A stretch of DNA of 64,000 nt from Clostridia bacterium (GTDB taxonomy: Bacteria; Bacillota; Clostridia; Monoglobales; Monoglobaceae): positions 1-64,000 of the forward strand of contig JAFYXL010000001.1 of the NCBI GenBank assembly GCA_017546165.1, read 5' to 3'. A model generated the notes under the pieces. That model had not been told where the DNA came from and made no database searches. It saw only the letters and a program-made list of their open reading frames with translations. Position numbers and translations under genes: made by a program. Positions 42,234 through 50,903 of the stretch are shown piece after piece; within the stretch, counting starts at the first letter, position 1, and each line of letters starts with the position of its first letter.

Positions 42234-43835
42234 ATGTATTCAGAAAATTTTCAGAAATCTATTGCCGCTGTTGAAGCTGCAAGAGAAAAAAATATCGCTT
42301 TAGAGCCTGAACGTATGACTGCAAAGCAGAAGGAAGATTTGTTGGCTGCATACCATCCTGATTACAAACAGGGTGAATTTGCTGTACTCGAAATTGGTCC
42401 TAACAAGGGCGATAAAGTTCCGACCGAACTTGCTGAGATGCTTCAGGCACACAGCAGAATTAAGGCTGACAGTGTTGACCTTTCAAACCCTGATTATGAT
42501 GTAGATGTACTCGTTATCGGTGGTGGCGGAGCAGGTTCATCTGCTGCCATTGAGGCACACGAGGCAGGCGCAAATGTAATGATAGTTACAAAGCTTCGTA
42601 TTGGTGACGCCAACACAATGATGGCTGAAGGCGGTATCCAGGCGGCTGACAAACCAAATGATTCACCTGCTATCCACTTTGTTGACGCATTTGGCGGTGG
42701 CCACTTTGCTGCAAAACGTGACCTTCTTTCAAAGCTTGTTTGCGATGCTCCTGAGGCTATCAAATGGCTCAGCGACCTTGGTGTTGAGTTTGATAAGACT
42801 GAAGACGGAACAATGGTTACAACTCACGGCGGTGGTACTTCACGCAAGCGTATGCACGCGGCAAAAGACTACTCAGGTGCTGAAATTATGAGAACTCTCC
42901 GTGATGAAGTTTTAAATCGTCAGATTCCAGTTGTAGATTTTACTGCTGCAATTGAACTTATCCTGGACGAAAACGGCAATGCTGCCGGTGCGGTTCTTAT
43001 GAATATGGAAACAAAAGAACTTCTTGTTGCAAAAGCAAAAACTGTTGTTATCGCAACAGGCGGTGCAGGCCGTATGCACTATCAGGGCTTCCCTACATCA
43101 AACCACTATGGTGCAACTGCTGACGGACTCGTTCTTGGATATCGTGCAGGAGCAAAGCTTCTTTATGCTGAGACTCTCCAGTATCACCCAACAGGTGCAG
43201 CATTCCCTGAACAGATTTTCGGTGCTCTTGTTACAGAGAAGGTACGTTCACTTGGTGCAAAGCTTGTAAACGTAAATGGCGAAGTATTTATGCATCCGCT
43301 TGAAACACGTGACGTTACAGCAGCTTCTGTAATCCGTGAATGTAGTGACCGTGGCAACGGTGTTGATACAGGTAATGGCCTTGCTGTATGGCTCGACACT
43401 CCAATGATTGAAAAAATCGGTGGTGAAGGCACAATCGAGGCAAGAATTCCTGCTATGATGAGAATGTTTGGTCAGTACGGAATTGACATCCGCAAAGAGC
43501 CTATTCTTATCTATCCAACACTTCACTATCAAAACGGTGGTCTTGATATTACTCCTGATTGTATGACAACAAATGTTAAAAATTTGTTTGTTGCAGGCGA
43601 AGCCGTTGGTGGAATTCACGGCAAGAACCGTCTTATGGGCAACTCACTTCTTGATATTATCGTATTTGGTCGCAGTGCAGGTAAGAGTGCTGCAAAAGCG
43701 TCAAAGGAAACAACATTAGGCGCTCTCACACTTAGACACGTCGAGAAATTTGAGAGTGAAATTAAGGCAGCAGGAATAGAAACAGAAAAAGTTTCACCAA
43801 AGCTTTTGCCTGATTACACACGTAAAGTAAAGTAG
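42234..43835 (+). CDS. Fumarate reductase-type flavoprotein subunit
   Basis: A 533-residue FAD protein of the succinate dehydrogenase/fumarate reductase/aspartate oxidase family. After a roughly 80-residue extra N-terminal region comes the dinucleotide motif DVLVIGGGGAGSSAAIEA (about 85-102). Then follow NTMMAEGGIQAA, THGGGTSRKRMHAAKDYSG, the active-site region LQYHPTGAAFPEQ, LHYQNGGLDI and GGIHGKNRLMGNSLLDI. The HPTG and HYQNGG segments are those lining the dicarboxylate site in FrdA. Next to fumarase, fumarate to succinate is the likely reaction. Aspartate oxidase is less likely, as no nad genes are nearby. Confidence 0.85.
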   Translation: MYSENFQKSIAAVEAAREKNIALEPERMTAKQKEDLLAAYHPDYKQGEFAVLEIGPNKGDKVPTELAEMLQAHSRIKADSVDLSNPDYDVDVLVIGGGGAGSSAAIEAHEAGANVMIVTKLRIGDANTMMAEGGIQAADKPNDSPAIHFVDAFGGGHFAAKRDLLSKLVCDAPEAIKWLSDLGVEFDKTEDGTMVTTHGGGTSRKRMHAAKDYSGAEIMRTLRDEVLNRQIPVVDFTAAIELILDENGNAAGAVLMNMETKELLVAKAKTVVIATGGAGRMHYQGFPTSNHYGATADGLVLGYRAGAKLLYAETLQYHPTGAAFPEQIFGALVTEKVRSLGAKLVNVNGEVFMHPLETRDVTAASVIRECSDRGNGVDTGNGLAVWLDTPMIEKIGGEGTIEARIPAMMRMFGQYGIDIRKEPILIYPTLHYQNGGLDITPDCMTTNVKNLFVAGEAVGGIHGKNRLMGNSLLDIIVFGRSAGKSAAKASKETTLGALTLRHVEKFESEIKAAGIETEKVSPKLLPDYTRKVK

Positions 43836-43867
43836 TTATCGATAATTTGAAAAGAGGTTTTGTTTAA

Positions 43868-45127
43868 ATGAATTTGTTTGGCGGGATTATCCCTGTTACA
43901 GGAATAACTTTCTTGGTATTTTGTCTTTTTGCAATAGCAACTGTAGGTTATTCAATAGGTCGTATAGAAATCAAGGGTATTTCACTTGGCACAGCGGGTG
44001 TATTTATTGCAGCATTAGTTTTTGGTGCGTTATTCTACGACGACTTGGCCGTTCAGCTTCCTGATTATACAGGCAGTGCACTTAAGATTGTTGAAAACAT
44101 CGGACTTATCTTGTTTGTAACATCTGTTGGTTTTATTGCAGGTCCAAAGTTTTTTGGAAATATGAAAAAGAACTTCAAGTCTTATGTTCTTTTAGGCTTA
44201 ATCATTATCTTAGCCGGTGGACTTTCTGCTGTTGCTTGCATCTATATTGGCCGTGCAATGGGTGAGACAAACAATGCAGAGTTTGCATCTATGGTTGCAG
44301 GTTTGCTGTCAGGTGCTCTCACATCAACACCTGCATTTTCTGCAGCAAAAGCAACAGTTGCATCAAAGTATGTTGGCGAGATGGCTGCAGAGTGTGAAGC
44401 TATCGTTTCAGTAGGTAATGGTATTGCGTACATATTTGGTGTCGTTGGGGTTGTACTTTTTGTTCAGCTTATGCCTAAGATTTTGAAGGTTGATATGGAA
44501 GTAGAACGTGCAAAGCTCACTGTTTCAAATGATACTGCTTCATCCAAAAAGGTTTACAATGGCAAGCTTATCGAGATGGATTCCTTTGGTATTATGCCTT
44601 TTGCCCTTGCCTCAGTTTTGGGCATTATAGTTGGTATGATCAAAATCCCTCTTTCAGCACAAGGACTTGGCGGTACAACATTCTCACTTACAACAACAGG
44701 TGGATGCTTGCTTATGGCATTGATTTTTGGTCATTTTGCCAGAGTTGGCAAAATCAGTATTATGCCTCCGGCTGCAACCCTCAAGGTGTTCAGAGAATTT
44801 GGTCTTATGCTGTTCTTGATGGGCGCAGGTATTGCAGGTGGTGCGAAGTTTATTGAATACTTTGACCCAATGTATTTTGTATATGGTGTTATAATGACAA
44901 TTCTTCCACTTATCATTGGATTCCTGTTTGCAAAGTATGTTCTTAAGCTTAGTCTTCTTAACAACCTTGGCTCAATTACAGGTGGTATGACCAGTACTCC
45001 TGCTCTGGGAACTTTAATCAATGTTTCAGGCACAGAGGATGTTGCAGCGGCTTATGCGGCTACATATCCTATTGCACTCATATCTGTTGTTATTGTTTCA
45101 CAGTTTGTAATTATTTTGTTTGGTTAA
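43868..45127 (+). CDS. AspT/YidE-family antiporter, candidate succinate exporter
   Basis: A 419-residue membrane protein with two copies of the AspT/YidE/YbjL (Asp-Al_Ex) transmembrane domain, visible as paired GAGLLSGALTSTPAFSAA-like and GSITGGMTSTPALGTL motifs. The TrkA-C (RCK) domains found between the halves in AspT are missing, leaving only a short hydrophilic loop (about 205-240). Family members include aspartate:alanine exchangers and the Corynebacterium succinate exporter SucE. Following a fumarate reductase gene, dicarboxylate export or aspartate/succinate exchange is a sensible guess. It ends the operon at a strong terminator. Confidence 0.85.
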   Translation: MNLFGGIIPVTGITFLVFCLFAIATVGYSIGRIEIKGISLGTAGVFIAALVFGALFYDDLAVQLPDYTGSALKIVENIGLILFVTSVGFIAGPKFFGNMKKNFKSYVLLGLIIILAGGLSAVACIYIGRAMGETNNAEFASMVAGLLSGALTSTPAFSAAKATVASKYVGEMAAECEAIVSVGNGIAYIFGVVGVVLFVQLMPKILKVDMEVERAKLTVSNDTASSKKVYNGKLIEMDSFGIMPFALASVLGIIVGMIKIPLSAQGLGGTTFSLTTTGGCLLMALIFGHFARVGKISIMPPAATLKVFREFGLMLFLMGAGIAGGAKFIEYFDPMYFVYGVIMTILPLIIGFLFAKYVLKLSLLNNLGSITGGMTSTPALGTLINVSGTEDVAAAYAATYPIALISVVIVSQFVIILFG

Positions 45128-45142
45128 AATTTAATTATAAAA

Positions 45143-45190
45143 ACAACCCCCGAAAGTCTGAATTTTCAGACTTTCGGGGGCTTTGTTTTG
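45143..45190. terminator. Bidirectional terminator between the antiporter gene and clpC
   Basis: A 16-bp perfect stem CCCCCGAAAGTCTGAA (45147-45162) with its complement (45165-45180), A-rich on the left and CTTTGTTTT on the right; serves the two convergent operons. Confidence 0.93.
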
Positions 45191-45202
45191 GTGTAAGTCG
45201 GG

Positions 45203-47668
45203 CTATTTTTTAATTATGAACTTATTATCTGCATAGTCTATGGTTATATTGTCGCCTTTTTGGACAGCACCTTCAAGCATTTTCTCAGCAAGCATATCCT
45301 CAACGTCAGATTGGATTGCACGTCGCAGTGGTCTTGCACCATATACAGGGTCAAATCCCACACTCGCTATTTGGTCCAGAGCCGCATCTGTGAAAGTGGC
45401 GGTGATTTCATTTGTACGCAATCTCTCACAAAGGATGTCAAGCATTTTTGTTGCAATTTGCTTAATGTCGTCACGGCCAAGCTGGCTGAATACGATTATA
45501 TCATCAATTCTATTTAAGAATTCAGGCTTGAAAGCACGTTTCAGTTCGCTCATTACATCGGACTTGATTTTTGCATAATCACGGTCAGATTGCTCCTCTG
45601 ATGCAGCTGCAAAGCCCAGACTCTTATTCTCGGTAATAAGCCGTGCACCAAGGTTTGATGTCATAATTATGACTGTATTGCGGAAATCTACTCTGCGACC
45701 TTGGGAGTCTGTGAGGATTCCGTCTTCAAGTATCTGGAGAAGAATGTTAAAGACATCAGGATGCGCTTTTTCAATCTCATCAAAAAGTATAACAGAATAT
45801 GGTTTTCTGCGAACTTTTTCGGTAAGCTGACCGCCTTCGTCGTAACCAACATATCCGGGAGGCGAACCTACCATACGTGATACAGCGTGCTTTTCCATAT
45901 ATTCTGACATATCAATACGGATAAGTGCATCTTCGTCCCCAAACATTGCCTCTGCAAGAGCTTTTGAAAGTTCTGTTTTGCCTACGCCAGTTGGACCCAG
46001 GAAGATAAATGAGCCTATTGGACGTTTGGGGTCTTTAAGACCAACTCTGCCACGGCGTATTGCTTTTGAAACAGCTGTTACGGCCTCGTTTTGGCCTACC
46101 ACACGTGAGTGGAGTGTTTCTTCAAGTTTAAGCAGACGTTCGCCCTCGCCCTCCTCAATTGACTTAACGGGTATTCCTGTCCAGGATGAAACGATTTCGG
46201 CAATCTCGGCTTCAGTAACCTTTGCGGCATCTCCGATGCTTTCGTCTTTCCAACTTTCCTTTTGTTTGTTCAGTTGATTTAAAAGCTCCTTTTCTTCGTC
46301 GCGGAGTTTTGCAGCTTTCTCATATTCCTGTGAGGCAATTGCTGCCTCTTTTTCGTGACGGATATTTTCAATTTTTGACTCAAGGTCCTTTATATCAGGT
46401 GGAGCAGTAAGTGATTTGATTCTTATCCGGGATGCTGCCTCGTCAATCAGGTCAATAGCTTTATCCGGGAGAAATCTGTCAGGGATGTACCGCACCGACA
46501 TTTTGATTGCCGCATCAAGTGCACCATCGGTAATTTTTACCCTGTGATGAGCTTCGTATTTATCGCGGATACCTTTGAGTATTTCCAAGCTCTCATCGAA
46601 GTTTGGTTCGTCCAATATTATTGACTGAAAACGTCTCTCAAGAGCTGCATCTTTTTCAATATGCTTGCGGTATTCCTCTAAGGTGGTTGCGCCAATAAGC
46701 TGTATCTCACCCCTTGCAAGGGCAGGCTTTAAGATGTTGGCAGCATCAATTGCGCCTTCTGCCGCACCGGCCCCAATAATGGTATGAATTTCGTCAATGA
46801 AAAGGATAATGTTTCCGCTTTTTCGGATTTCCTCCATAGCGCCTTTAAGGCGTTCTTCAAATTCACCACGGTACTTGGCCCCTGCCACCATTGATGAAAG
46901 GTCGAGGGTTATAACCTTCTTGTCTTTAAGGATTTCCGGCACAAGACCCTCAACTATTTTTTGCGCCAAACCTTCAGCAACTGCAGTTTTGCCAACACCG
47001 GGTTCGCCAATAAGGCAAGGGTTGTTTTTTGTTCTGCGACTTAAAATCTGAATTACTCTCTCGATTGCATCGTCTCTGCCAATAATAGGATCAAGTTTCA
47101 AATCAGCAGCCATTTTGGTAAGGTCCCTGCCGTATTTATCAAGAGTTGGAGTTTTTTCACCGTTATCTGACTTCCTGCCGGGACGTGATTTGCCGGCTCC
47201 ACCCTGGGAGTTGGGGATTTCATCAAAGTTATTTTCGTTCATTAACTTTACAATATCTGAGTATATTTTTTGGATGTTTACACTCAGGTCGCTTAAAATT
47301 CTTACGGCAAGACTTTCTGATTCACGAAGCAGAGAAATGAGGATGTGCTCAGTGCCGATATAGTTGTGGCCAAGCTTGCGTGCCTCTGAATAGCTATGCT
47401 CCAGTACGCTTTTTGTCCTGGGGGTAAAAGCAATTGCAGGGTTGTTTATAGGTAAGTCGAGGCCTACAAAAAAGTCAATTTTACTTTCAATTTTTTTAGA
47501 GGTCACGCCATTGTCCAAAAGGATTTTTGCGGCGATTCCACTGCCTTCGCGGATAAGGCCCAAAAGCAGATGCTCGGTACCTACATAGTTATGACCCATT
47601 TCCATTGCAACCTGACCGGCAAGGTTTATGGCATTCTTTGCGCGTTCAGTAAGTTTTTGTTCAAACAT
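45203..47668 (-). CDS. clpC: ATP-dependent Clp protease ATPase ClpC
   Basis: An 821-residue class I Hsp100. Order: two N-terminal Clp repeats (about 1-145), a linker, AAA+ domain 1 with GEPGVGKT (about 223-230), a middle domain with a UVR-like coiled coil ([20 protein letters not shown]), AAA+ domain 2 with GPTGVGKT (about 566-573), and a C-terminal domain. It unfolds proteins, including those marked with phosphoarginine by McsB, for ClpP. ATG 47668 is preferred to GTG 47677, which would sit on the ribosome binding site AAAGGTG. Last gene of the CtsR operon. Confidence 0.96.
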   Translation of the reverse strand: MFEQKLTERAKNAINLAGQVAMEMGHNYVGTEHLLLGLIREGSGIAAKILLDNGVTSKKIESKIDFFVGLDLPINNPAIAFTPRTKSVLEHSYSEARKLGHNYIGTEHILISLLRESESLAVRILSDLSVNIQKIYSDIVKLMNENNFDEIPNSQGGAGKSRPGRKSDNGEKTPTLDKYGRDLTKMAADLKLDPIIGRDDAIERVIQILSRRTKNNPCLIGEPGVGKTAVAEGLAQKIVEGLVPEILKDKKVITLDLSSMVAGAKYRGEFEERLKGAMEEIRKSGNIILFIDEIHTIIGAGAAEGAIDAANILKPALARGEIQLIGATTLEEYRKHIEKDAALERRFQSIILDEPNFDESLEILKGIRDKYEAHHRVKITDGALDAAIKMSVRYIPDRFLPDKAIDLIDEAASRIRIKSLTAPPDIKDLESKIENIRHEKEAAIASQEYEKAAKLRDEEKELLNQLNKQKESWKDESIGDAAKVTEAEIAEIVSSWTGIPVKSIEEGEGERLLKLEETLHSRVVGQNEAVTAVSKAIRRGRVGLKDPKRPIGSFIFLGPTGVGKTELSKALAEAMFGDEDALIRIDMSEYMEKHAVSRMVGSPPGYVGYDEGGQLTEKVRRKPYSVILFDEIEKAHPDVFNILLQILEDGILTDSQGRRVDFRNTVIIMTSNLGARLITENKSLGFAAASEEQSDRDYAKIKSDVMSELKRAFKPEFLNRIDDIIVFSQLGRDDIKQIATKMLDILCERLRTNEITATFTDAALDQIASVGFDPVYGARPLRRAIQSDVEDMLAEKMLEGAVQKGDNITIDYADNKFIIKK

Positions 47669-47686
47669 AAATCTCACACCTTTCTA

Positions 47687-48685
47687 TTATTTTGTTACAA
47701 GCACACGACGGAAGATTTCACTTCGTTTAAGGTCACGTTCCGTAGGTGTTGCTGAGTTATACTTCTTGGCAATGTTTGCAGGAAGGGATTGATAAAGTGC
47801 TTCGCTGAGTGTTTCAAGGTTTATATCATTAATTATACCCAAGTTGATGCCCCATCTAACATAGGACAAAAGATTCATTGCTTCACTTGAAGACATTATA
47901 CGGGCATTTGTGATTAAGCCCTTTGCACGCATTATTTTGTCTTCAAGATAAAGCTTATTATTTTCAAAAGTCATCCTGGATACACTTCGTTCCTTTTCTA
48001 TAACTTCATTGATGACTTGCTTAAGTTTCTGGATGGTTTCTTCTTCGGAGATACCCAAAGTAACTTGGTTTGAAATCTGATAAATATTCCCAAGTGCCTG
48101 ACTTCCTTCACCGTATATTCCCCTAACAGTGAAACCAAGCTTTGATAACGAACGGATAAGCTGTTCCATATCACCGCTTTCTGACAGAGCAGGGAGATGG
48201 AGCATTACAGATGCGCGCATTCCTGTGCCTGTATTTGTAGGGCAACAGGTCAAATATCCAAATCGTGAGTCAAAGGCGATGTTCACTGTTTCCTCAAGTT
48301 TGTCATCAATATCATTTGCGGCTTTCAGGCAAGATTCAAGGTCAAAACCCTCGCACATTGCTTGTATGCGGATGTGGTCCTCCTCGTTGAGCATAACACA
48401 AAGGTTGCAGGAATCGTTGGTAAGAAGTCCGCATATATGTGTTGAGTTTGCAATTTCCGGACTTATCAAATGACATTCAGAGAGTGCTAGCTTTTCAATG
48501 CTTTCCATTTTCTGAAGGTCAATAAACTTAAGGTGGGGAAGAGCAGTTTTGCATTTGTCAATTACCAGGCTGCGGTCGTTATCGGTCATCTTGGTGCCAA
48601 AAGGTATTTCTTCAATGTTTCTGGCCAAACGCACACGGGACGAAAGCACAATGTCGCCCATAGGCCCGAATTTTTCATACCACAT
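47687..48685 (-). CDS. mcsB: Protein arginine kinase McsB
   Basis: A 332-residue ATP:guanido phosphotransferase-like kinase that phosphorylates protein arginines. Visible are SSRVRLARNIEEIPF (about 15-29), the nucleotide-binding CCPTNTGTGMRASVMLHLPAL (about 151-171), and SEAMNLLSYVRWGINLG near the C-terminus. It works with McsA to inactivate CtsR and label clients for ClpCP. AGGAGGGA precedes the ATG. Confidence 0.95.
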   Translation of the reverse strand: MWYEKFGPMGDIVLSSRVRLARNIEEIPFGTKMTDNDRSLVIDKCKTALPHLKFIDLQKMESIEKLALSECHLISPEIANSTHICGLLTNDSCNLCVMLNEEDHIRIQAMCEGFDLESCLKAANDIDDKLEETVNIAFDSRFGYLTCCPTNTGTGMRASVMLHLPALSESGDMEQLIRSLSKLGFTVRGIYGEGSQALGNIYQISNQVTLGISEEETIQKLKQVINEVIEKERSVSRMTFENNKLYLEDKIMRAKGLITNARIMSSSEAMNLLSYVRWGINLGIINDINLETLSEALYQSLPANIAKKYNSATPTERDLKRSEIFRRVLVTK

Positions 48686-48700
48686 ATATTAATCCCTCCT

Positions 48701-49198
48701 TTAAACTTCCATTTCACGAATCCGGTCACGCAATCTGGCAGCCTCTTCAAAATTCTGTTCCTCAACCGCGCGACTTAGTTCCTGCTTTAATGTTTCGATT
48801 TTATTTGTTTTATTAATATCAGCATATAGCCTTTTTGGAGCTTTGCCCAAGTGGGTGTTGTTGCCGTGGATATCTTTTAGCGGGCGGAGGAGTAAGTCTG
48901 AGAATGTCTTGTAGCATTGACTACAACCAAGTTTGCCGCTGTTTTGGATGTCGGATATTGTGCTTTTGCAGTTGTCACATACTCTCAAAGAGCCGGATTG
49001 AATGAATCCTAAATTGGGACTCTTCCAGAAGGATTCAAAAAAGTTGTCAAAGTTACTTTTGAAAATTGATTCAAGTTCCGGTGAGTGATTGGCATTTTCG
49101 GCACAGTGGTTACATAAGTAGATTTCGTTTTTTACGCCGTTTGCTATTTTGGTTATATGGGTATTTGCTTCATACTTGCCACATTTCTGACATTTCAT
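48701..49198 (-). CDS. mcsA: McsA, activator of McsB
   Basis: A 165-residue zinc-binding protein. Four CxxC pairs are present (CQKC at 3-6, CNHC about 29-32, CDNC about 74-77 and CSQC about 93-96). A C-terminal UVR motif follows (LSRAVEEQNFEEAARLRDRIREME), which contacts McsB/ClpC. The ribosome binding site is AGGAGGGG. Second gene of the operon. Confidence 0.93.
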   Translation of the reverse strand: MKCQKCGKYEANTHITKIANGVKNEIYLCNHCAENANHSPELESIFKSNFDNFFESFWKSPNLGFIQSGSLRVCDNCKSTISDIQNSGKLGCSQCYKTFSDLLLRPLKDIHGNNTHLGKAPKRLYADINKTNKIETLKQELSRAVEEQNFEEAARLRDRIREMEV

Positions 49199-49210
49199 AT
49201 ATATCCCCTC

Positions 49211-49654
49211 CTAAACAAGATTTACAAGAATATTTTTCAGTATCTTTGCCCTGACGATTCCTTTTTGCGACGGCAATACAGGGATAGAGTTATCATTTAT
49301 TGCAGCCAGAATTATTTTCGCCTCTCGCTCGTTTATTATACCATAGTTATACATATCATTGATGAGGGCGGAGGAGCTTGCTGCAGAAATTGTATCGCCG
49401 ATGGCATTTACTGCGTGGACGATGTAACTCTCGTCCCGGGGCGCTGTGCGGGTGATTCGGATGTATCCGCCACCGCCACGCCTGCTCTCTACACTATACC
49501 CTCTCTCGGGTGAAAATCTTGTAGAAATAACATAGTTGATTTGTGACGGAACACAATTAAATCTATTTGCAAGTTCATTACGCTGGAGCTCAACTTCGCG
49601 ACTATCTTCAAGCATATCTTTTATAAATTCTTCTATAATATTACTGAGTTTCAT
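49211..49654 (-). CDS. ctsR: CtsR heat-shock repressor
   Basis: A 147-residue class III stress repressor. The N-terminal winged helix contains ELANRFNCVPSQINYVISTRFSPERGY (about 27-53), followed by the glycine-rich wing RRGGGGYIRI (about 58-67), and a C-terminal four-helix part. It should repress its own operon through the heptad repeats at 49671-49693. First gene of ctsR-mcsA-mcsB-clpC, with only 12 bases before mcsA. Confidence 0.95.
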   Translation of the reverse strand: MKLSNIIEEFIKDMLEDSREVELQRNELANRFNCVPSQINYVISTRFSPERGYSVESRRGGGGYIRITRTAPRDESYIVHAVNAIGDTISAASSSALINDMYNYGIINEREAKIILAAINDNSIPVLPSQKGIVRAKILKNILVNLV

Positions 49655-49670
49655 TTTTAATCCACCTTTT

Positions 49671-49693
49671 TTTGACTTTGACTTTCTTTGACT
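49671..49693 (-). promoter_or_regulatory. CtsR operator
   Basis: On the minus strand two AGTCAAA heptads separated by three bases (49677-49693) match the CtsR consensus RGTCAAA-NAN-RGTCAAA. A third AGTCAAA (49671-49677) abuts them by one shared base. The box lies just downstream of the -10, covering the transcription start. Confidence 0.92.
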
Positions 49694-49701
49694 TTAATTT
49701 G

Positions 49702-49729
49702 ATTATAACATTATTTTTTTGGATGTCAA
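49702..49729 (-). promoter_or_regulatory. Promoter of the ctsR operon
   Basis: On the minus strand TTGACA (49724-49729), 16 bases, TATAAT (49702-49707), immediately upstream of the CtsR operator. Confidence 0.88.
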
Positions 49730-49769
49730 TACTTTTTTTGTTAATAATTTGTGAATGATTTAAGATTCA

Positions 49770-49798
49770 TTGACTTTAAAATTGCTTTGTGATAAACT
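49770..49798 (+). promoter_or_regulatory. Promoter of azlC
   Basis: TTGACT (49770-49775), 17 bases, TAAACT (49793-49798), about 38 bases upstream of azlC and divergent from the ctsR promoter. Confidence 0.6.
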
Positions 49799-49836
49799 GT
49801 ATAAGGATTTTTATGTAGTTTTGACAGGAGATAAAA

Positions 49837-50547
49837 ATGAAAGAAAAAACACAAAATTCATATATGTACGGTTTGGGAAAGGGGCTCCCTATTGCGCTTG
49901 GGTATCTTTCAGTATCATTTGGTTTTGGTATTACGGCAGTTGCAAAGGGAATAAAGCCTTTTGAAACAATATTTATTTCCCTTACTAACCTGACCTCAGC
50001 CGGACAAGTGGCGGGGGTAGCTGTTATTGCCGCTTGCGGAACAATTATTGAAATGATACTGACTCAGTTAATCATAAATATAAGATATTGCCTGATGGGC
50101 CTTGCTTTGACTCAAAAATTAGACGGAAGTTTTACCACCTTTCATAGGCTTGTTACGTCTTTTGGAATAACGGATGAGGTGTTTGGCGTTGCGGCATCGG
50201 AAGAGGGGCTTATTGGCAAACGGTTTATGTATGGGCTTATCACTTTGCCATACCTTGGATGGGCGCTTGGCACAACTTTGGGGGTATATGCAAATAATAT
50301 TTTGCCTACAGGCGTGTGCGCCGCATTGGGTATTGCAATTTATAGTATGTTTATGGCGATTATTGTACCTCCGTCAAGAGATGACAAAGGTGTTCTTTGG
50401 ACTGTTATGATTGCATCAATTATGAGTTGTGCTTTTTATTACATACCGTATTTGTCCAAATTATCACAGGGCTTTTCCATTATAATTTGCGGCTTTGTGG
50501 CTGCAGGGGTAATGGCATACATTGCACCCCGTGACCCGGAAGCTTGA
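49837..50547 (+). CDS. azlC: AzlC-family branched-chain amino acid exporter subunit
   Basis: A 236-residue membrane protein with the AzlC opening GLGKGLPIALGYLSVSFGFGITA and SLTNLTSAGQVAGVAVIAACGTIIEMILTQLIINIRY. With the small AzlD protein encoded next it would form an exporter for branched-chain amino acids or related compounds. AGGAG precedes the ATG. The pair stands next to a metal ABC transporter, with no clear functional link. Confidence 0.9.
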   Translation: MKEKTQNSYMYGLGKGLPIALGYLSVSFGFGITAVAKGIKPFETIFISLTNLTSAGQVAGVAVIAACGTIIEMILTQLIINIRYCLMGLALTQKLDGSFTTFHRLVTSFGITDEVFGVAASEEGLIGKRFMYGLITLPYLGWALGTTLGVYANNILPTGVCAALGIAIYSMFMAIIVPPSRDDKGVLWTVMIASIMSCAFYYIPYLSKLSQGFSIIICGFVAAGVMAYIAPRDPEA

Positions 50548-50586
50548 TTTGAACTACTCATATTGTGTGCATAAAGGAGATACTAT

Positions 50587-50889
50587 ATGTCAAAAAACTT
50601 TTTTATATACCTGGCAGCAATGGCAGGGGTTACTTATCTCATAAGAATGGTGCCATTCACCCTGGTCAGGGGTAAAATTAAATCTGTTTACATACAAAGC
50701 TTTTTGTACTATGTACCTTATGCGGTGCTTGGTGCAATGACTTTTCCTTATATATTCTATTCCACAGGCAGTTTGCTGACGGGTGTTTTGGGGTCAGCGG
50801 TGGCGTTTTTACTTTCTTTCAGGAGATGCTCCCTTTTGACAGTGGCGGGGGTTTCTGCTTTGGTGGCATTTGTAACAGGGCTTTTTTAA
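50587..50889 (+). CDS. azlD: AzlD-family exporter subunit
   Basis: A 100-residue protein with three to four membrane segments and the AzlD-type features YLIRMVPFTLVRGKI (about 17-31) and FLYYVPYAVLGAMTFP (about 39-54). It is the small partner of AzlC, 39 bases downstream of it. The metal-binding lipoprotein gene follows 14 bases later and may be on the same transcript. Confidence 0.9.
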   Translation: MSKNFFIYLAAMAGVTYLIRMVPFTLVRGKIKSVYIQSFLYYVPYAVLGAMTFPYIFYSTGSLLTGVLGSAVAFLLSFRRCSLLTVAGVSALVAFVTGLF

Positions 50890-50903
50890 GGATGTGATTG
50901 TAA

